Shown here one piece after another: positions 53,512 to 63,473 of a stretch of 64,000 bases of DNA. The notes under the pieces were generated by a model. It saw nothing but the letters and a program-made list of their open reading frames with translations. It was not told where the DNA came from and made no database searches. This DNA comes from CBDCXE01 sp965223725 [NCBI: Nitrospinota bacterium] (GTDB lineage: Bacteria > Nitrospinota_A > UBA7883): contig CBDCXE010000005.1 of assembly GCA_965223725.1 (NCBI GenBank), positions 682,001 to 746,000 of the forward strand, given 5' to 3'. Every line of letters starts with the position of its first letter. Position 1 is the stretch's first letter. Both the position numbers and the translations under genes were made by a program.

Positions 53512-54933
53512 ATGAATATGACCGCCCTGGATATTGGACAGATAGTCGATGAACTGGCAGACACGTTGCAAGCCAGCTTTCTGCATAAAGTTTTACAGAC
53601 AGGCGCCAATGAGCTGGCTTTCGAGTTTCGGAAGGGCGCCGACAGGTATTATCTGATGATATCAGCGTCACCAGGGAACAGCAGGATTCATCTGATATCC
53701 AATGCCCCTGCCCTCCGCCTGCCGCTTTCGTCATTTGCAAAGGCCATCAAAAAAGCGTTGGTCCGGGGGCGGCTACAGAAGATCGAACAGATAAATTCCG
53801 ACCGGCTGCTTTTCCTCGCGTTTAATACACCAGCAGGCGACCGGACCCTGGCGCTGGAGCTGATGGGAACATCAGGCAATTTTTATTTCCTGGATGAAAA
53901 CCAAAATGTGATTGCTATAGCATTGCAACGCAAATCGCGCAACCGCACCGGCGCGCCCTATATATTGCCAAAACCGCCCGCGGATGGGGAGGCAAACGAT
54001 ATCAGGAAGCCCGACTACCTTGCCCCCCTTGCCCATAAAAAGGCGATGGAGCAGAAATATGAAACCGCCGCATATGATGAAAAACTGCAATCGGCGAAGG
54101 CGGGAGCGCTGGCGCCACTAAAAAACGATGTGAAAAAAACAACCAAACGAAAAAAATCTATCGAGAAGGAGATGGCCTCCCTGTTGGAATATAAACAGCA
54201 CCGTATGTTGGGCGACCTGCTCCAGGCGAACTATGCGTCGATTAAAAAGGGCGCGGACTCCATCGAACTTTCGAACCTCTATGTCGACCCGGTTGAAAAT
54301 ATAAAGATCCGCCTCGATCCGGCGCACAGCCCGAGGGCCAATATCGAGCGCTATTACAAGCGCCACAGAAAATATGAGAAAGGTTATCCACGGCTGGAGA
54401 GCGAGCTTGTGACTCTTGATAAGAAAATAAGTGAATTGAAAAAACAAATTGAAGCGATCGAGCAGGAAGCTGATATAGAACGTATTTTGGAACAGTTACC
54501 CAAGAAACCGAAAATCGCAAAAAAAGAGAGCAGGAAAAAACAACAGCCCACCGGGCCGCGCAGGTTTCTATCATCTGACGGCCACTCTATTCTGGTGGGC
54601 AGAAGCGATAAGGAGAATGACGAGATCACCTTCCGAATCGCCAACGGGAGGGACCTGTGGCTCCACGCCCGAGATTATCCTGGCTCCCATGTGCTGGTAC
54701 AGCTCCCGAAAGGCGCCCAGGTCTCTCGATCCACGCTGGTCGATGCGGCGATGATCGCGCTCCACTATTCCAAGGCGGCTAAATCTGGCAAAGGCGAGGT
54801 GACGTATGCGTTTGCAAAAAATATCCGCAAGCCGAAGGGCGCCCCGCCAGGCAAAGCGCTGGTCAATAACGCAAAATCTGTGATGGTCAAAATTGACGAG
54901 AAAAAAATTAAATCCATGAAGGTAATGAAGTAA
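53512..54933 (+). CDS. rqcH: RqcH (NFACT-family) ribosome rescue factor
   Basis: 473 residues. NFACT-N (ALDIGQIVDELADTL, GNSRIHLISNAPALRLPLSS), a helix-hairpin/coiled-coil middle (KKKSIEKEMASLLEYKQHRM; LDKKISELKKQIEAIEQ) and the NFACT-R domain near the end (LVGRSDKENDEITFRIANGR, DLWLHARDYPGSHVLVQLP). RqcH binds obstructed 50S subunits and recruits tRNA-Ala for C-terminal tailing. Slightly shorter than the ~570 residues common in Firmicutes, mostly in the middle region. Confidence 0.88.
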   Translation: MNMTALDIGQIVDELADTLQASFLHKVLQTGANELAFEFRKGADRYYLMISASPGNSRIHLISNAPALRLPLSSFAKAIKKALVRGRLQKIEQINSDRLLFLAFNTPAGDRTLALELMGTSGNFYFLDENQNVIAIALQRKSRNRTGAPYILPKPPADGEANDIRKPDYLAPLAHKKAMEQKYETAAYDEKLQSAKAGALAPLKNDVKKTTKRKKSIEKEMASLLEYKQHRMLGDLLQANYASIKKGADSIELSNLYVDPVENIKIRLDPAHSPRANIERYYKRHRKYEKGYPRLESELVTLDKKISELKKQIEAIEQEADIERILEQLPKKPKIAKKESRKKQQPTGPRRFLSSDGHSILVGRSDKENDEITFRIANGRDLWLHARDYPGSHVLVQLPKGAQVSRSTLVDAAMIALHYSKAAKSGKGEVTYAFAKNIRKPKGAPPGKALVNNAKSVMVKIDEKKIKSMKVMK

Positions 54934-55085
54934 AACCTTAACCGTTGGATATACATGGTGTTTTACAGGTTAGTATAAATTAATTTGTTTATAGTTTTAA
55001 TTTTATATAAGCTTTCGTGTTAGTCCACTTGAAAAATCCGCAGTTTTTATTAAAATGATAATCGGCGATCGTTAATAGGTAAAAA

Positions 55086-55466
55086 ATGAACGGTAAATCA
55101 ATTCTTGTTGTCGACGATGACGAGTCTCATTTGGTCTGGTCATCTGATATCCTGGAGCAAAACGGTTATATAGCGGATGTGGCCCTGTCGGGTGAGCGCG
55201 CGCTGGAGATGCTTGCCAATAAAAAATATGACCTGATCATATCCGACCTGGTGATGCCAGGGATGTCCGGGATAGATTTTGTGCGCGCCGTGTCTGATAT
55301 CGAAAGCAACCAGAAAGCTATCATTATGACCGGGCATGGCGATGTGGATACTTTCATCGAATCGGTCCATGGGCTGGGCGCGCTGGAGTATATCGACAAG
55401 CCTATTACCACGGAAGATTTCATCACCATGGTCGATAAACTGACTTCTCAACCGTCGGCGGAATAG
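55086..55466 (+). CDS. Single-domain response regulator
   Basis: 126 residues: receiver only. Acidic VVDDDESHL, phospho-acceptor in LIISDLVMPGMSG, Thr in AIIMTGHGDVD and Lys in LEYIDKPITTEDF are all present, so it should be phosphorylated. No output domain; it acts by protein contact or in a phosphorelay. No kinase is adjacent. AGG precedes the ATG by 7 nt. Confidence 0.9.
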   Translation: MNGKSILVVDDDESHLVWSSDILEQNGYIADVALSGERALEMLANKKYDLIISDLVMPGMSGIDFVRAVSDIESNQKAIIMTGHGDVDTFIESVHGLGALEYIDKPITTEDFITMVDKLTSQPSAE

Positions 55467-55476
55467 AACAAGCCGG

Positions 55477-56874
55477 TTAACACTCAGAAAACCGGGGTCT
55501 GACAGCGTAAAAACAGAGGAACAAAAACCCGGGCCACAGTTGCGTCAGCAGCCGTGTCAGTGATCGATTGATATGCCAATCGAGGTCAATGGGCGTGATC
55601 AGATATACAAGGCTGTAGCCGACAAAACATGCGGCCAGTATCATTGCCATCATCGATATAACGATTTTGTTTTGCCAGTCCGCACCCTTACCGACGATGG
55701 CCATGCCAACAAGGATCAGGAAGATGACACTGACACTATAACCAGACACGGCCGCAGAGCTGTACGAAAAGATGCCATCGGTGAACGCGCCGATGATGGC
55801 GTTGTATCGCTCCGGCGTTGTAATCCGCGCCAACAGATCGCTGTGAACTTCATGGCTGTTAAGATAGCTCTCCCCGGCGATGAACAGCTTGAAATATATC
55901 AATACCGCCAACGGGGCCGCGGCGCCTGTGAATATGGCCAGCAAATTTTTTACAAAACCTTCCCACCGCCGGCAAACCACCGAGCAGAGCGTATAGATCA
56001 AAACCAGAGCCATCAACATCATAACGCCTTCGTTCTTCATCCAGGCTGCGCAGCCGGCGCAAAATCCGGTGGTGAGTAAAATCTTCCAACGGCTGGCGCC
56101 ATCGGTTTCCCCGCTGGCCGCCAGCAGTATGAAAACGGACAGCAGATAGTAACCCAACGGCACATCTGCGTATTGGTTGGTCCCATGGACAAAATAGCTG
56201 GCCGAACATATCAGGATCAAACCGGCGACCGCTGCGGAGACCATGCCCTTTGTTCGGCGCAGGCTGCTGACCAGCAACCCGATGGCGCCAAACGTATAAA
56301 GAGCCGCTACCATGACCGGGACCAGGGTTGTATCGTTCATCGTATAGCCAGCCCACCGGCTGGCGACCAGGCCGGGCAATAGCAATGGATAGTCGGGGTG
56401 GGAGATTGTGATACCGGACAAGAACGCCTCCTCCGGCAGGGCGCCGCTGTGAAACCATAGCCGCGCCTTATGGTTCCATATGGCCCATGCGTCCCACTGG
56501 CCATGGGGCGCCAGGGCGGATACTTTTATAAATATTGTTATGCTAATGAGCAGCGCCACGAGGAAAATAAAGGACAGGACCATTGATGACCACGTTGCTT
56601 TGTTTCTGTCAACAGCATCGGCGCGATAATGTGGATAAATGTACCAACAGTAAAATACAGTTGTCAGCATGGATAGCTCGATCACAGTGAACCAGGCCGC
56701 CGACATGTTGATTAGTTGTGACCAGATAAAAAACAGAAACGATGACACACCAAACCCGACACCAATTGCCAGGCAAAATTTTTCAACTCTATATAGCGGC
56801 TGCGGGATCAAAAGCTCCAGAACAAAAAACGCTGTCAGCACAGGGATCAGCAACGAAACTAAAGTAGTGATCAT
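55477..56874 (-). CDS. Membrane glycosyltransferase-like protein (PMT/GT39-type)
   Basis: 465 residues from ATG 56874 (overlapping the previous stop as TGATG). About 11-12 membrane helices, with a large early loop containing HGQWDAWAIWNHKARLWFHS, where Asp in the first loop is typical of GT-C enzymes, and GYTMNDTTLVPVMVAALYTF. It probably transfers a sugar from a polyprenyl-phosphate donor to a surface molecule, such as one made by the DPM1-like enzyme at 19.2 kb. The family is recognised by topology, so the call is moderate. Confidence 0.7.
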   Translation of the reverse strand: MITTLVSLLIPVLTAFFVLELLIPQPLYRVEKFCLAIGVGFGVSSFLFFIWSQLINMSAAWFTVIELSMLTTVFYCWYIYPHYRADAVDRNKATWSSMVLSFIFLVALLISITIFIKVSALAPHGQWDAWAIWNHKARLWFHSGALPEEAFLSGITISHPDYPLLLPGLVASRWAGYTMNDTTLVPVMVAALYTFGAIGLLVSSLRRTKGMVSAAVAGLILICSASYFVHGTNQYADVPLGYYLLSVFILLAASGETDGASRWKILLTTGFCAGCAAWMKNEGVMMLMALVLIYTLCSVVCRRWEGFVKNLLAIFTGAAAPLAVLIYFKLFIAGESYLNSHEVHSDLLARITTPERYNAIIGAFTDGIFSYSSAAVSGYSVSVIFLILVGMAIVGKGADWQNKIVISMMAMILAACFVGYSLVYLITPIDLDWHINRSLTRLLTQLWPGFLFLCFYAVRPRFSEC

Positions 56875-57278
56875 CACCGGCCAGCCTTTTCTACAAAACA
56901 GACAACGCCATATTTCAGCGCAATGCCTGTCGGGCATCTCTCGTCACCCGGTGTCGGGAGCGGACCCTTTATCTGCTTCCTGACCATTAACACAGGCGCA
57001 GCGGCGTACCGCGCCTGGAACCATTGAAACGACGCCAGCTTGCCCACATGGTAAAAGACGCCGGTATAGTCAGACGGATCAGCTGGCAACAGAGCGCCGA
57101 CTTTTAAGTCTATTACGCTTACCGGGTCGCTCCTGTTTAGTGGAATATCAGATAACAATTCATCAATTTCTCTGGTGGCCCCGCTAACAATCAACGCTCC
57201 GATTAGAAGAGCGCAGACCAACAGTAAAAGTTTTCTGCTAACAGGATTATTTGATGAACTATTCATATCCGATACCAT
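56874..57278 (-). CDS. Small membrane-anchored protein of unknown function
   Basis: 134 residues (ATG 57278, or ATG 57266; neither has a strong ribosome-binding site). One N-terminal membrane helix (KLLLLVCALLIGALIVSGA) and a periplasmic part with RYAAAPVLMVRKQIKG and two Cys near the end (RCPTGIALKYGVVCF). It overlaps the membrane glycosyltransferase gene, and the two form an operon, so it may assist that enzyme. Family not recognised. Confidence 0.6.
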   Translation of the reverse strand: MVSDMNSSSNNPVSRKLLLLVCALLIGALIVSGATREIDELLSDIPLNRSDPVSVIDLKVGALLPADPSDYTGVFYHVGKLASFQWFQARYAAAPVLMVRKQIKGPLPTPGDERCPTGIALKYGVVCFVEKAGR

Positions 57279-57364
57279 ATTCGCTATTAACGATTATACT
57301 GAAACTGATTTTATCAAAGATTTCCAGCCAGAATGCTATCATATAAATTTATATTCAAAGGTTT

Positions 57365-58357
57365 ATGAAAGAGTTCAGACGCGACCCCGTGGTCGACCGA
57401 TGGGTGATCATCAGCGCCGAACGCGCGGCCCGACCCGGGGCGGTTATACCGCCCAGCGCCGGGGACGACCAGGAGTTCTGCCCCTTTTGCGAAGGGAACG
57501 AATCGTCCACTCCAGAGGAAATCTGCTCGATCAGGGTAAACGGATCCGCGCCAAACGGGCCGGGCTGGAGCCTGCGGGTGGTGCCAAACAAATACCCGGC
57601 GCTCGATACCAACGAGACGGTTATATGTGAAAGCGCAGGATTGTTCAGCAGGATGAGTGGCGTCGGCGCGCATGAGGTGATCATCGAAAGTCCTGTTCAC
57701 TCCGATTCGCTGGCGGACGCTACTACCGAGCAGATCTGCGACCTCTTTAATATTGTTAAGAAGCGGTTTACTAAATTAAAGGAAAACCGAAAGCTGCTAT
57801 GCGTCCAGTTTTTCAAGAACCATGGCCGCCGGGCCGGCGCGTCGCTGTGGCACTCCCACTCGCAGATCATCGCCATCCCGGTTATCTCCAAGCTGCTGAA
57901 GGAAGAGCTGGCCGGTTCGGCGCGTCACTTTCAGGATACCGGCCGGTGCGTGTATTGCGATATTATAAACAGCGAGGCGGAGCTGGGCGAACGCCTGGTC
58001 CTTGAAAATGAGGACTACATCGTCCTGGCGCCATACGCGCCCCGGTTCGCCTTCGAGACCTGGATAATACCGAAACGCCACGGCAGCCGGTATGAACAGG
58101 CGGACATGGCGGTTCTGACGACACTGGCGGACATATACAAACAGACCGCCGGCAAAATCAACCGGGAGCTGGACAACCCGCCATATAACCTGGTCCTGCA
58201 CACCGCCCCCTTCGAGGATGGGCACGATGACTATTATCACTGGCACATCGAGTTTATGCCGATCATCAGCGGTGTGGCCGGGTTCGAGTGGGGGTCCGGG
58301 TTCCATATCAACTCCACCCCGCCGGAAGAAGCGGCCCGGCGATTGAGGTCAGCGTAA
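57365..58357 (+). CDS. galT: GalT, galactose-1-phosphate uridylyltransferase
   Basis: 330 residues. RRDPVVDRWVIISAERAARP, zinc motif CPFCEGNE, PNKYPALD, EVIIESPVHSD, the catalytic SLWHSHSQIIAIPV (H-x-H-x-Q) and HWHIEFMP. It exchanges UMP between UDP-glucose and galactose-1-phosphate (Leloir pathway) or acts as an ADP-glucose-type phosphorylase in some bacteria. It lies 4 bp before glgA, so it probably supplies or draws nucleotide sugars in glycogen metabolism. Confidence 0.92.
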   Translation: MKEFRRDPVVDRWVIISAERAARPGAVIPPSAGDDQEFCPFCEGNESSTPEEICSIRVNGSAPNGPGWSLRVVPNKYPALDTNETVICESAGLFSRMSGVGAHEVIIESPVHSDSLADATTEQICDLFNIVKKRFTKLKENRKLLCVQFFKNHGRRAGASLWHSHSQIIAIPVISKLLKEELAGSARHFQDTGRCVYCDIINSEAELGERLVLENEDYIVLAPYAPRFAFETWIIPKRHGSRYEQADMAVLTTLADIYKQTAGKINRELDNPPYNLVLHTAPFEDGHDDYYHWHIEFMPIISGVAGFEWGSGFHINSTPPEEAARRLRSA

Positions 58358-58361
58358 GCGC

Positions 58362-59846
58362 ATGGCCGCAAAACCTGCCCAAAACAAACTCTCCATTCTG
58401 ATGGCCGCATCCGAGGCGGCGCCCTTTGCGAAGACTGGCGGACTGGCGGATGTATCCGGTGCATTGTCGGCCGCACTCGCCGGTATGGGGCACACGGTCA
58501 ACCTGTTTATGCCGCTATACAAATCGATCGACCGCTCCGGATTAAAGTTTGCGAAAAGTCGAAAGGAGCTGAAGATCCCGGTCTCCGCGCGGATCGAGCC
58601 TGCGGTTATCCACTCGGCCAAACTGGGCAAAGTGAATATCCGATTCATAGAGCATGACCGCTATTTCGGCCGTGATGAGCTGTATAACACAACGGAAGGC
58701 GACTACCCCGATAACGCCGAGCGGTTCGCGTTCTTCTCCCGCGCCGTACTGGAAGCGGCCAGGACGATAAAGCCAAGGCCCGACATTATCCACCTGAACG
58801 ACTGGCAGACCGCGCTGATACCCGCCTATGTCAAAACAACCTACGCCAACGATCCGACCATCGGGAAGTTCGCCACACTGCTGACGATCCATAACCTTGG
58901 CTATCAGGGCCAGTTTCCCCCGGACCAGTGGCACCTGCTGGGGCTCGACTGGAGCCTGTTCAACCCCGACTGTATGGAGTTCCATGGCGCCATCAATTTC
59001 CTTAAGGGTGGGATTACGTTCTCCGATATCATCACCACAGTCTCCCGCACCTACGCAGAGGAGATAAAGGGCGCCGAGCAAGGCTGGGGCCTGGATGGCG
59101 TCTTGCGCGGCCGGGCGGATAAACTGTTCGGGATAGTGAACGGCATCGACACCACCGAGTGGAACCCGAAAACCGACCCGCATATCTCCGCCAACTACAG
59201 CGCGCAGGATATGGCCGGCAAGTCCGCCTGCAAAACGGCGCTGATAAAAGAGCTGGGGCTGGAGCCGGGCAAGGAGCCGGTTCTGGCGATCATAACCCGC
59301 CTGGCGGATCAGAAAGGGATCGACCTGATAGTGGACGCTATGGATCGTATCATGGCGCTGGGTGTGAAGTTTGTCATGCTCGGCTCCGGCCAGGCCGAAT
59401 ATGAAAACTTTTTCAAAAAACTGATGGCCAAGCATCGGGGCAAAGCCTGTGCCCATATCGGATTCGATGAAAAGCTGGCCCACCGGATCATGGCTGGGGC
59501 GGACATGTTCCTGATGCCGTCGCGCTACGAGCCGTGCGGCCTGACCCAGATGTATTCGCTGGCCTATGGCGCCGCCCCCATCGTCCGGACCACCGGCGGG
59601 CTGAACGACACGGTCCACGATTTCGACCTGGCAAGCGGGGCCGGAAACGGGTTCAAGTTTGACGAATACAGCGTTGACGCCTTATTTGAAAAAGTTAAAA
59701 CGGCTTGCGAATTATACAGGTCCGAACGGCCCAATTGGAATAAAATGGTCATTAACGGCATAGGCGAGGACCACTCCTGGAAAGGCTCTGCCAGGGAATA
59801 TGTGAAACTGTATAAAAAAGCTATTAAAGAGCGCGCGAAACCGTGA
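58362..59846 (+). CDS. glgA: GlgA, glycogen synthase
   Basis: 494 residues of GT5. ADP-glucose site AASEAAPFAKTGGLADVSGA, HLNDWQTALIP, LTIHNLGYQGQFP, INFLKGGITFSDIITTVS, VNGIDTTEWNP and RYEPCGLTQMYSLAYGA with the catalytic Glu region. It elongates alpha-1,4-glucan from ADP-glucose. No glgB/glgC are nearby. Its TGA overlaps the GTG of the sensor kinase by 4 bp, so both proteins come from one transcript. Confidence 0.95.
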   Translation: MAAKPAQNKLSILMAASEAAPFAKTGGLADVSGALSAALAGMGHTVNLFMPLYKSIDRSGLKFAKSRKELKIPVSARIEPAVIHSAKLGKVNIRFIEHDRYFGRDELYNTTEGDYPDNAERFAFFSRAVLEAARTIKPRPDIIHLNDWQTALIPAYVKTTYANDPTIGKFATLLTIHNLGYQGQFPPDQWHLLGLDWSLFNPDCMEFHGAINFLKGGITFSDIITTVSRTYAEEIKGAEQGWGLDGVLRGRADKLFGIVNGIDTTEWNPKTDPHISANYSAQDMAGKSACKTALIKELGLEPGKEPVLAIITRLADQKGIDLIVDAMDRIMALGVKFVMLGSGQAEYENFFKKLMAKHRGKACAHIGFDEKLAHRIMAGADMFLMPSRYEPCGLTQMYSLAYGAAPIVRTTGGLNDTVHDFDLASGAGNGFKFDEYSVDALFEKVKTACELYRSERPNWNKMVINGIGEDHSWKGSAREYVKLYKKAIKERAKP

Positions 59847-62269
59847 CCGAAAAGAACGACGAAATTCTGAATATAGGCCAGATCAGCAAGTCCTTGCTCG
59901 ACCTGCAGTCGATGCTCAACCAGGTGGCGAATGAGGCGATGATCAGGACCGGCGCCGACGCCAGCGCCATACTGCTGCTGGACGAATATCGGCAAACCCT
60001 CACGCTGAAAGCCAGCGTCGGGCTGAGTGCGGAGGCGGTGGACGCGGTCCGTCTGCCGAAGGGTAGCGGCGTGTCGTGGAAAATCGCGAGGGAGCGCAGG
60101 CCGGTGGCGTTGGCAGTGGCCAACCTCGACCCGTACTATCATTTCGTCCCGATATCGGGGGAGAGCGATTTCACCAGCCTGATGGGTGTCCCGCTGATCG
60201 ATGAAGACGACTGCATTGGTGTGCTGTATGTGCAAAACGTGGAAGAGACCCACTATTCCCACGATGATATAGAAAAACTGGTCGCGATCTCCACAGAAGT
60301 GTCGGGGGCGATTAAGGTGGCCTGGGACTTCCACCGGGCAGAGCAGCGGGCCCGCACACTGCTGGAATTCAACGAAACAGCCCGGAAAATAAACGCTACC
60401 AACAACATCAACGAAATCATCAACCTGGTCTGCGTCTGCGCCCGTGACTTAATCGGCGCCCAGAGCCAGCTGGTCTGGCTGGCCAACCGGGAAGGCCAGC
60501 TCTCCAGTATTCATCACTCGCTGAATGAGGAGTTATCGGCGCCGCCCTCCATTCACAACGGCATCGCCAAACAGGTTATGGAGAGCAAAGAGGCGGTCTA
60601 TATCCCTTCCATCCTTGACGACAACCGGTTTGAAGGGCTGGATGATATGGCGTCGGTGTCGGTGCTGTGCAACCCGATGATATTCGAGGATCAGGCGGCG
60701 GGTGTGGTCATGCTGGGCGACCGGAGGACCGAATCGCCCAATTATTTCTCCGCGTTTTCCGGCGAAGAGATTGAAATCTTCAACACGCTGACGCAAACGG
60801 CGGCGCAGGCGATCATCCGCGCCAGGACCCATCACCGGCTAAATTACGCCCTGGAGGAAAACGAAAAAAACGTCAAGGAGCTGTCGATTCTTTTCCAGCT
60901 CTCCATGGCGATGCGCCGCACCATAAAGCTGGACGACCTGTTCCGGGTGATCCTGTCGTGCGTCACGGTGGGCAGCGGCCTCGGGTTCAACCGGGCGATA
61001 CTGTTTTTGATCGACAACACTTCCGGCATGCTGGAGGGCGTGATCGGGATGGGGCCCGACTCGGCCGATGAAGCGGGCAGGATCTGGGGCAACATGCAGG
61101 AAAAACCGCTGGATGACCTGGTGCCATGGCTGCTCGACCGTGACCCATATGAGTTAAATGAGTCTGGGTTCAACAAGCTGGCCCTATCGATGCATTTCCC
61201 CATCGATGGAGCGCGCGCGAGCTCCATAATCAAAAAAGTTGTTGGCCAAAAAATCGCAGTAAATATAGAAGGTCAAAACGACCTGCACGGAAGCGATCAT
61301 GAGCTGGTCTTCCAGTTGCAGTGTGACCGGTTCGCTATGGTTCCGCTGGTGGCGAAGGATGATGTGCTGGGCGCAATTTTGGTGGACAACCTGTACAACG
61401 GCGACCCTATCTCCACCCCGGATATGGAGCTGCTCACCCGGTTTGCGGCGCCCGCCGCCTGGGCCATAGAAAACCTGCGCCTGTTCGAGCGCTGGGCCGC
61501 CGTCAGTCAGGAGTTGCTGGATATGGAAGATCAGGTGGCAAAGGTGGAGCGGCTATCCGCCCTGGGCGAGGTGACCGCCGAAGTGGCGCACGAGCTGAAG
61601 AACCCGCTGGTCTCCATCGGGGGTTACGCAAGGCGGCTCCAGACCTCTCTGTCGAAGCGGAATGTAAAAAAAGAGGTTAACTATGCGTCTATCATTGTCC
61701 GGGAAGTGGAGCGGCTGGAGGGGCTGTTGCGGCAGGCGCTGGATGTATCGAAGGAAGTCACCCTGACCCGCGAAACGGCGGATCTGAACGGGATCGTCAA
61801 CGATTCCACCAACCTTTACTGGCGGTATATGTCGGAGCGGGGAATCGAGGTGGAGATGAACCTGGACCCGCAGCCGGTGATGGTGTCGGTGGATCCGACA
61901 TGGATGCGGCAAGTGGTGATCAACCTCCTGCTCAACGCCATCGAAGCCATGAATTGCGAGCGGCACAAGGTGGACAGAAAAATTTCCATAGTGACAAAGC
62001 AATCCGCCAAAATAGCGGAAAGCAGGGTCGGTGTGCGGCGGTCCGCCTGCCTGCAGCTTTCTGATACTGGCGGCGGCATCGCGGAGGAAGACCTGCCCAG
62101 CGTCTTTAATCCTTTCTTTACAACCAAACCGCAGGGCAGCGGCCTGGGGCTATCGCTATGCAAGAAAATAGTGCGCCTGCACCATGGTTCTATTGAAATT
62201 GACAACAAGCTGGGTGATGGGGTAACGTTTACAGTCACCCTGCCGAGCAAAGCGGTTGGGGCAGATTAA
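59843..62269 (+). CDS. Multi-GAF sensor histidine kinase
   Basis: 808 residues from GTG 59843. Three GAF domains (about 20-170, 190-335 and 350-555) are followed by HisKA with H in EVTAEVAHELKNPLVSIGGY and an HATPase_c domain (INLLLNAIEAMN, LSDTGGGIAEEDLPSVFNPF, GSGLGLSLCKKIV). No membrane helix or receiver, so it senses an intracellular small molecule. It is coupled to glgA by a 4-bp overlap and followed 93 bp later by a receiver-only protein, its likely partner. Confidence 0.92.
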   Translation: MTEKNDEILNIGQISKSLLDLQSMLNQVANEAMIRTGADASAILLLDEYRQTLTLKASVGLSAEAVDAVRLPKGSGVSWKIARERRPVALAVANLDPYYHFVPISGESDFTSLMGVPLIDEDDCIGVLYVQNVEETHYSHDDIEKLVAISTEVSGAIKVAWDFHRAEQRARTLLEFNETARKINATNNINEIINLVCVCARDLIGAQSQLVWLANREGQLSSIHHSLNEELSAPPSIHNGIAKQVMESKEAVYIPSILDDNRFEGLDDMASVSVLCNPMIFEDQAAGVVMLGDRRTESPNYFSAFSGEEIEIFNTLTQTAAQAIIRARTHHRLNYALEENEKNVKELSILFQLSMAMRRTIKLDDLFRVILSCVTVGSGLGFNRAILFLIDNTSGMLEGVIGMGPDSADEAGRIWGNMQEKPLDDLVPWLLDRDPYELNESGFNKLALSMHFPIDGARASSIIKKVVGQKIAVNIEGQNDLHGSDHELVFQLQCDRFAMVPLVAKDDVLGAILVDNLYNGDPISTPDMELLTRFAAPAAWAIENLRLFERWAAVSQELLDMEDQVAKVERLSALGEVTAEVAHELKNPLVSIGGYARRLQTSLSKRNVKKEVNYASIIVREVERLEGLLRQALDVSKEVTLTRETADLNGIVNDSTNLYWRYMSERGIEVEMNLDPQPVMVSVDPTWMRQVVINLLLNAIEAMNCERHKVDRKISIVTKQSAKIAESRVGVRRSACLQLSDTGGGIAEEDLPSVFNPFFTTKPQGSGLGLSLCKKIVRLHHGSIEIDNKLGDGVTFTVTLPSKAVGAD

Positions 62270-62362
62270 AAAGATATACGGCAGGTCCGCGGTGTTGCGG
62301 AAAATGCAGGGAAAAAACGGGCGGTTGCGTCCGGTGGAACAGATATATGCGAGGATTGGAAA

Positions 62363-62728
62363 TTGACTAAAACAAAAATTTTAGTTGTGGATGATGAGGA
62401 GAATATCCGCCTGCTCTATCAGGAAGAGCTGACCGACGCGGGCTATGAGGTGGAGACCGCGAAAGACGCGAAGGACGCCGATAAAAAAATCGACCAGTTT
62501 CATCCCGACCTGATAACACTGGACATCAGAATGCCGGGGATCGATGGGATAGAGTTCCTCCGCAATTTCCGGGAGCGCGATAAAGACACGCCGGTGGTGC
62601 TGTGCACCGCCTATTCCGATTACAAGCAGGATTTTCGGGTATGGGCCTCCGAGGCGTATGTAGTGAAATCGTCCAACCTGGAGCCGCTGTTAAAGACCAT
62701 TAGGGAAGTGCTGGACAAAAAGCATTAG
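62363..62728 (+). CDS. Single-domain response regulator
   Basis: 121 residues from TTG 62363 (GAGG 8-9 nt upstream). Receiver only: ILVVDDEENIRLLYQEEL, LITLDIRMPGIDGIEFL with the phospho-acceptor Asp, VVLCTAYSDYK and a Lys in EAYVVKSSNLE. It follows the GAF kinase gene and is its probable substrate. With no output domain it must act by binding another protein. Confidence 0.9.
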   Translation: MTKTKILVVDDEENIRLLYQEELTDAGYEVETAKDAKDADKKIDQFHPDLITLDIRMPGIDGIEFLRNFRERDKDTPVVLCTAYSDYKQDFRVWASEAYVVKSSNLEPLLKTIREVLDKKH

Positions 62729-62739
62729 CGCCGGCGGTG

Positions 62740-63471
62740 TCACCCGTTATAGTGATACACAATGGCGCTCACCGCCACGATACCCGCCGTTTCGGTTCGT
62801 AGAATATTGTCGCCGATGCTGGCTGTTCTGAAACCAGCGGATGCCAGCAGGCCGATTTCTTTCTCTGCGACCAGCCCCCCTTCCGGCCCGACGAATAGTA
62901 GCAATGACTCTGGCGTGCGGTTATCGTTTAACACGGTTTTCAACGAGCAGCCGGCCCCCGCCCAGAGCACAACCCGCAGGTCGCAACTGGCATCCTGCGC
63001 CAATTGCTCCACCGTTACCGGCCCGGTAATGTCGGCAGGCGCCCCGGAGCGGGATTGTTTGGCGGCGGATTCCGCGATGCTTCGCCATCGGGCCAGCTTC
63101 TGTTTCGTGGAACCTTCATCCGGCCGGACAACGCCTCGCTCTGTGATCACAGGTATTATCCGCCCCACCCCCAGCTCGCACACCATCCGTACGATGTCGT
63201 CCATCTTCCGGTTTTTCGGGATGGCCTGGGCCAGGGTGATGGTTAATTTACGGGATGAATCAGCGGCAAGCTGTTCGACAATATCCGCTGTCACTTTTTC
63301 ACCGTTGTTTTGTCTGATCGACGATAAGAACTTTTGGCCGGCCTCGTCCACCACCACGATTCTATCGCCGGCCCGCAACCGCAGAACTGTGTGGATATGC
63401 CGCGCCTCGGGGCCGGTGATGGTCACCTGCCCGCCATCGAAATTTTCGGAACGGGCCAGAAAATGCCGCAA
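62740..63471 (-). CDS. rsmE: RsmE, 16S rRNA m3U1498 methyltransferase
   Basis: 243 residues from TTG 63471 (MRHFLARSENFDGGQVTITG); the open frame extends upstream into thiC but only this start gives the family N-terminus. GPEARHIHTVLRLRAGD, AQAIPKNRKMDDIVRMVCEL, GVGRIIPVITERGVV, the SPOUT knot LLFVGPEGGLVAEKEIGLL and ASIGDNILRTETAGIVAVSA are diagnostic. It starts 2 nt before the thiC stop codon ends, so translation is probably coupled. Confidence 0.93.
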   Translation of the reverse strand: MRHFLARSENFDGGQVTITGPEARHIHTVLRLRAGDRIVVVDEAGQKFLSSIRQNNGEKVTADIVEQLAADSSRKLTITLAQAIPKNRKMDDIVRMVCELGVGRIIPVITERGVVRPDEGSTKQKLARWRSIAESAAKQSRSGAPADITGPVTVEQLAQDASCDLRVVLWAGAGCSLKTVLNDNRTPESLLLFVGPEGGLVAEKEIGLLASAGFRTASIGDNILRTETAGIVAVSAIVYHYNG

Positions 63472-63473
63472 CT

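Noticed and set aside
55473-55495. CCGGTT/AACCGG dyad between convergent genes considered as a terminator
   Set aside because: It has a six-base stem, an 11-nt loop and no T tract, and partly lies in coding sequence.
58542-59618. A 358-codon antisense open frame across glgA
   Set aside because: The coding strand is clearly glgA with all GT5 motifs; the antisense frame is a shadow.
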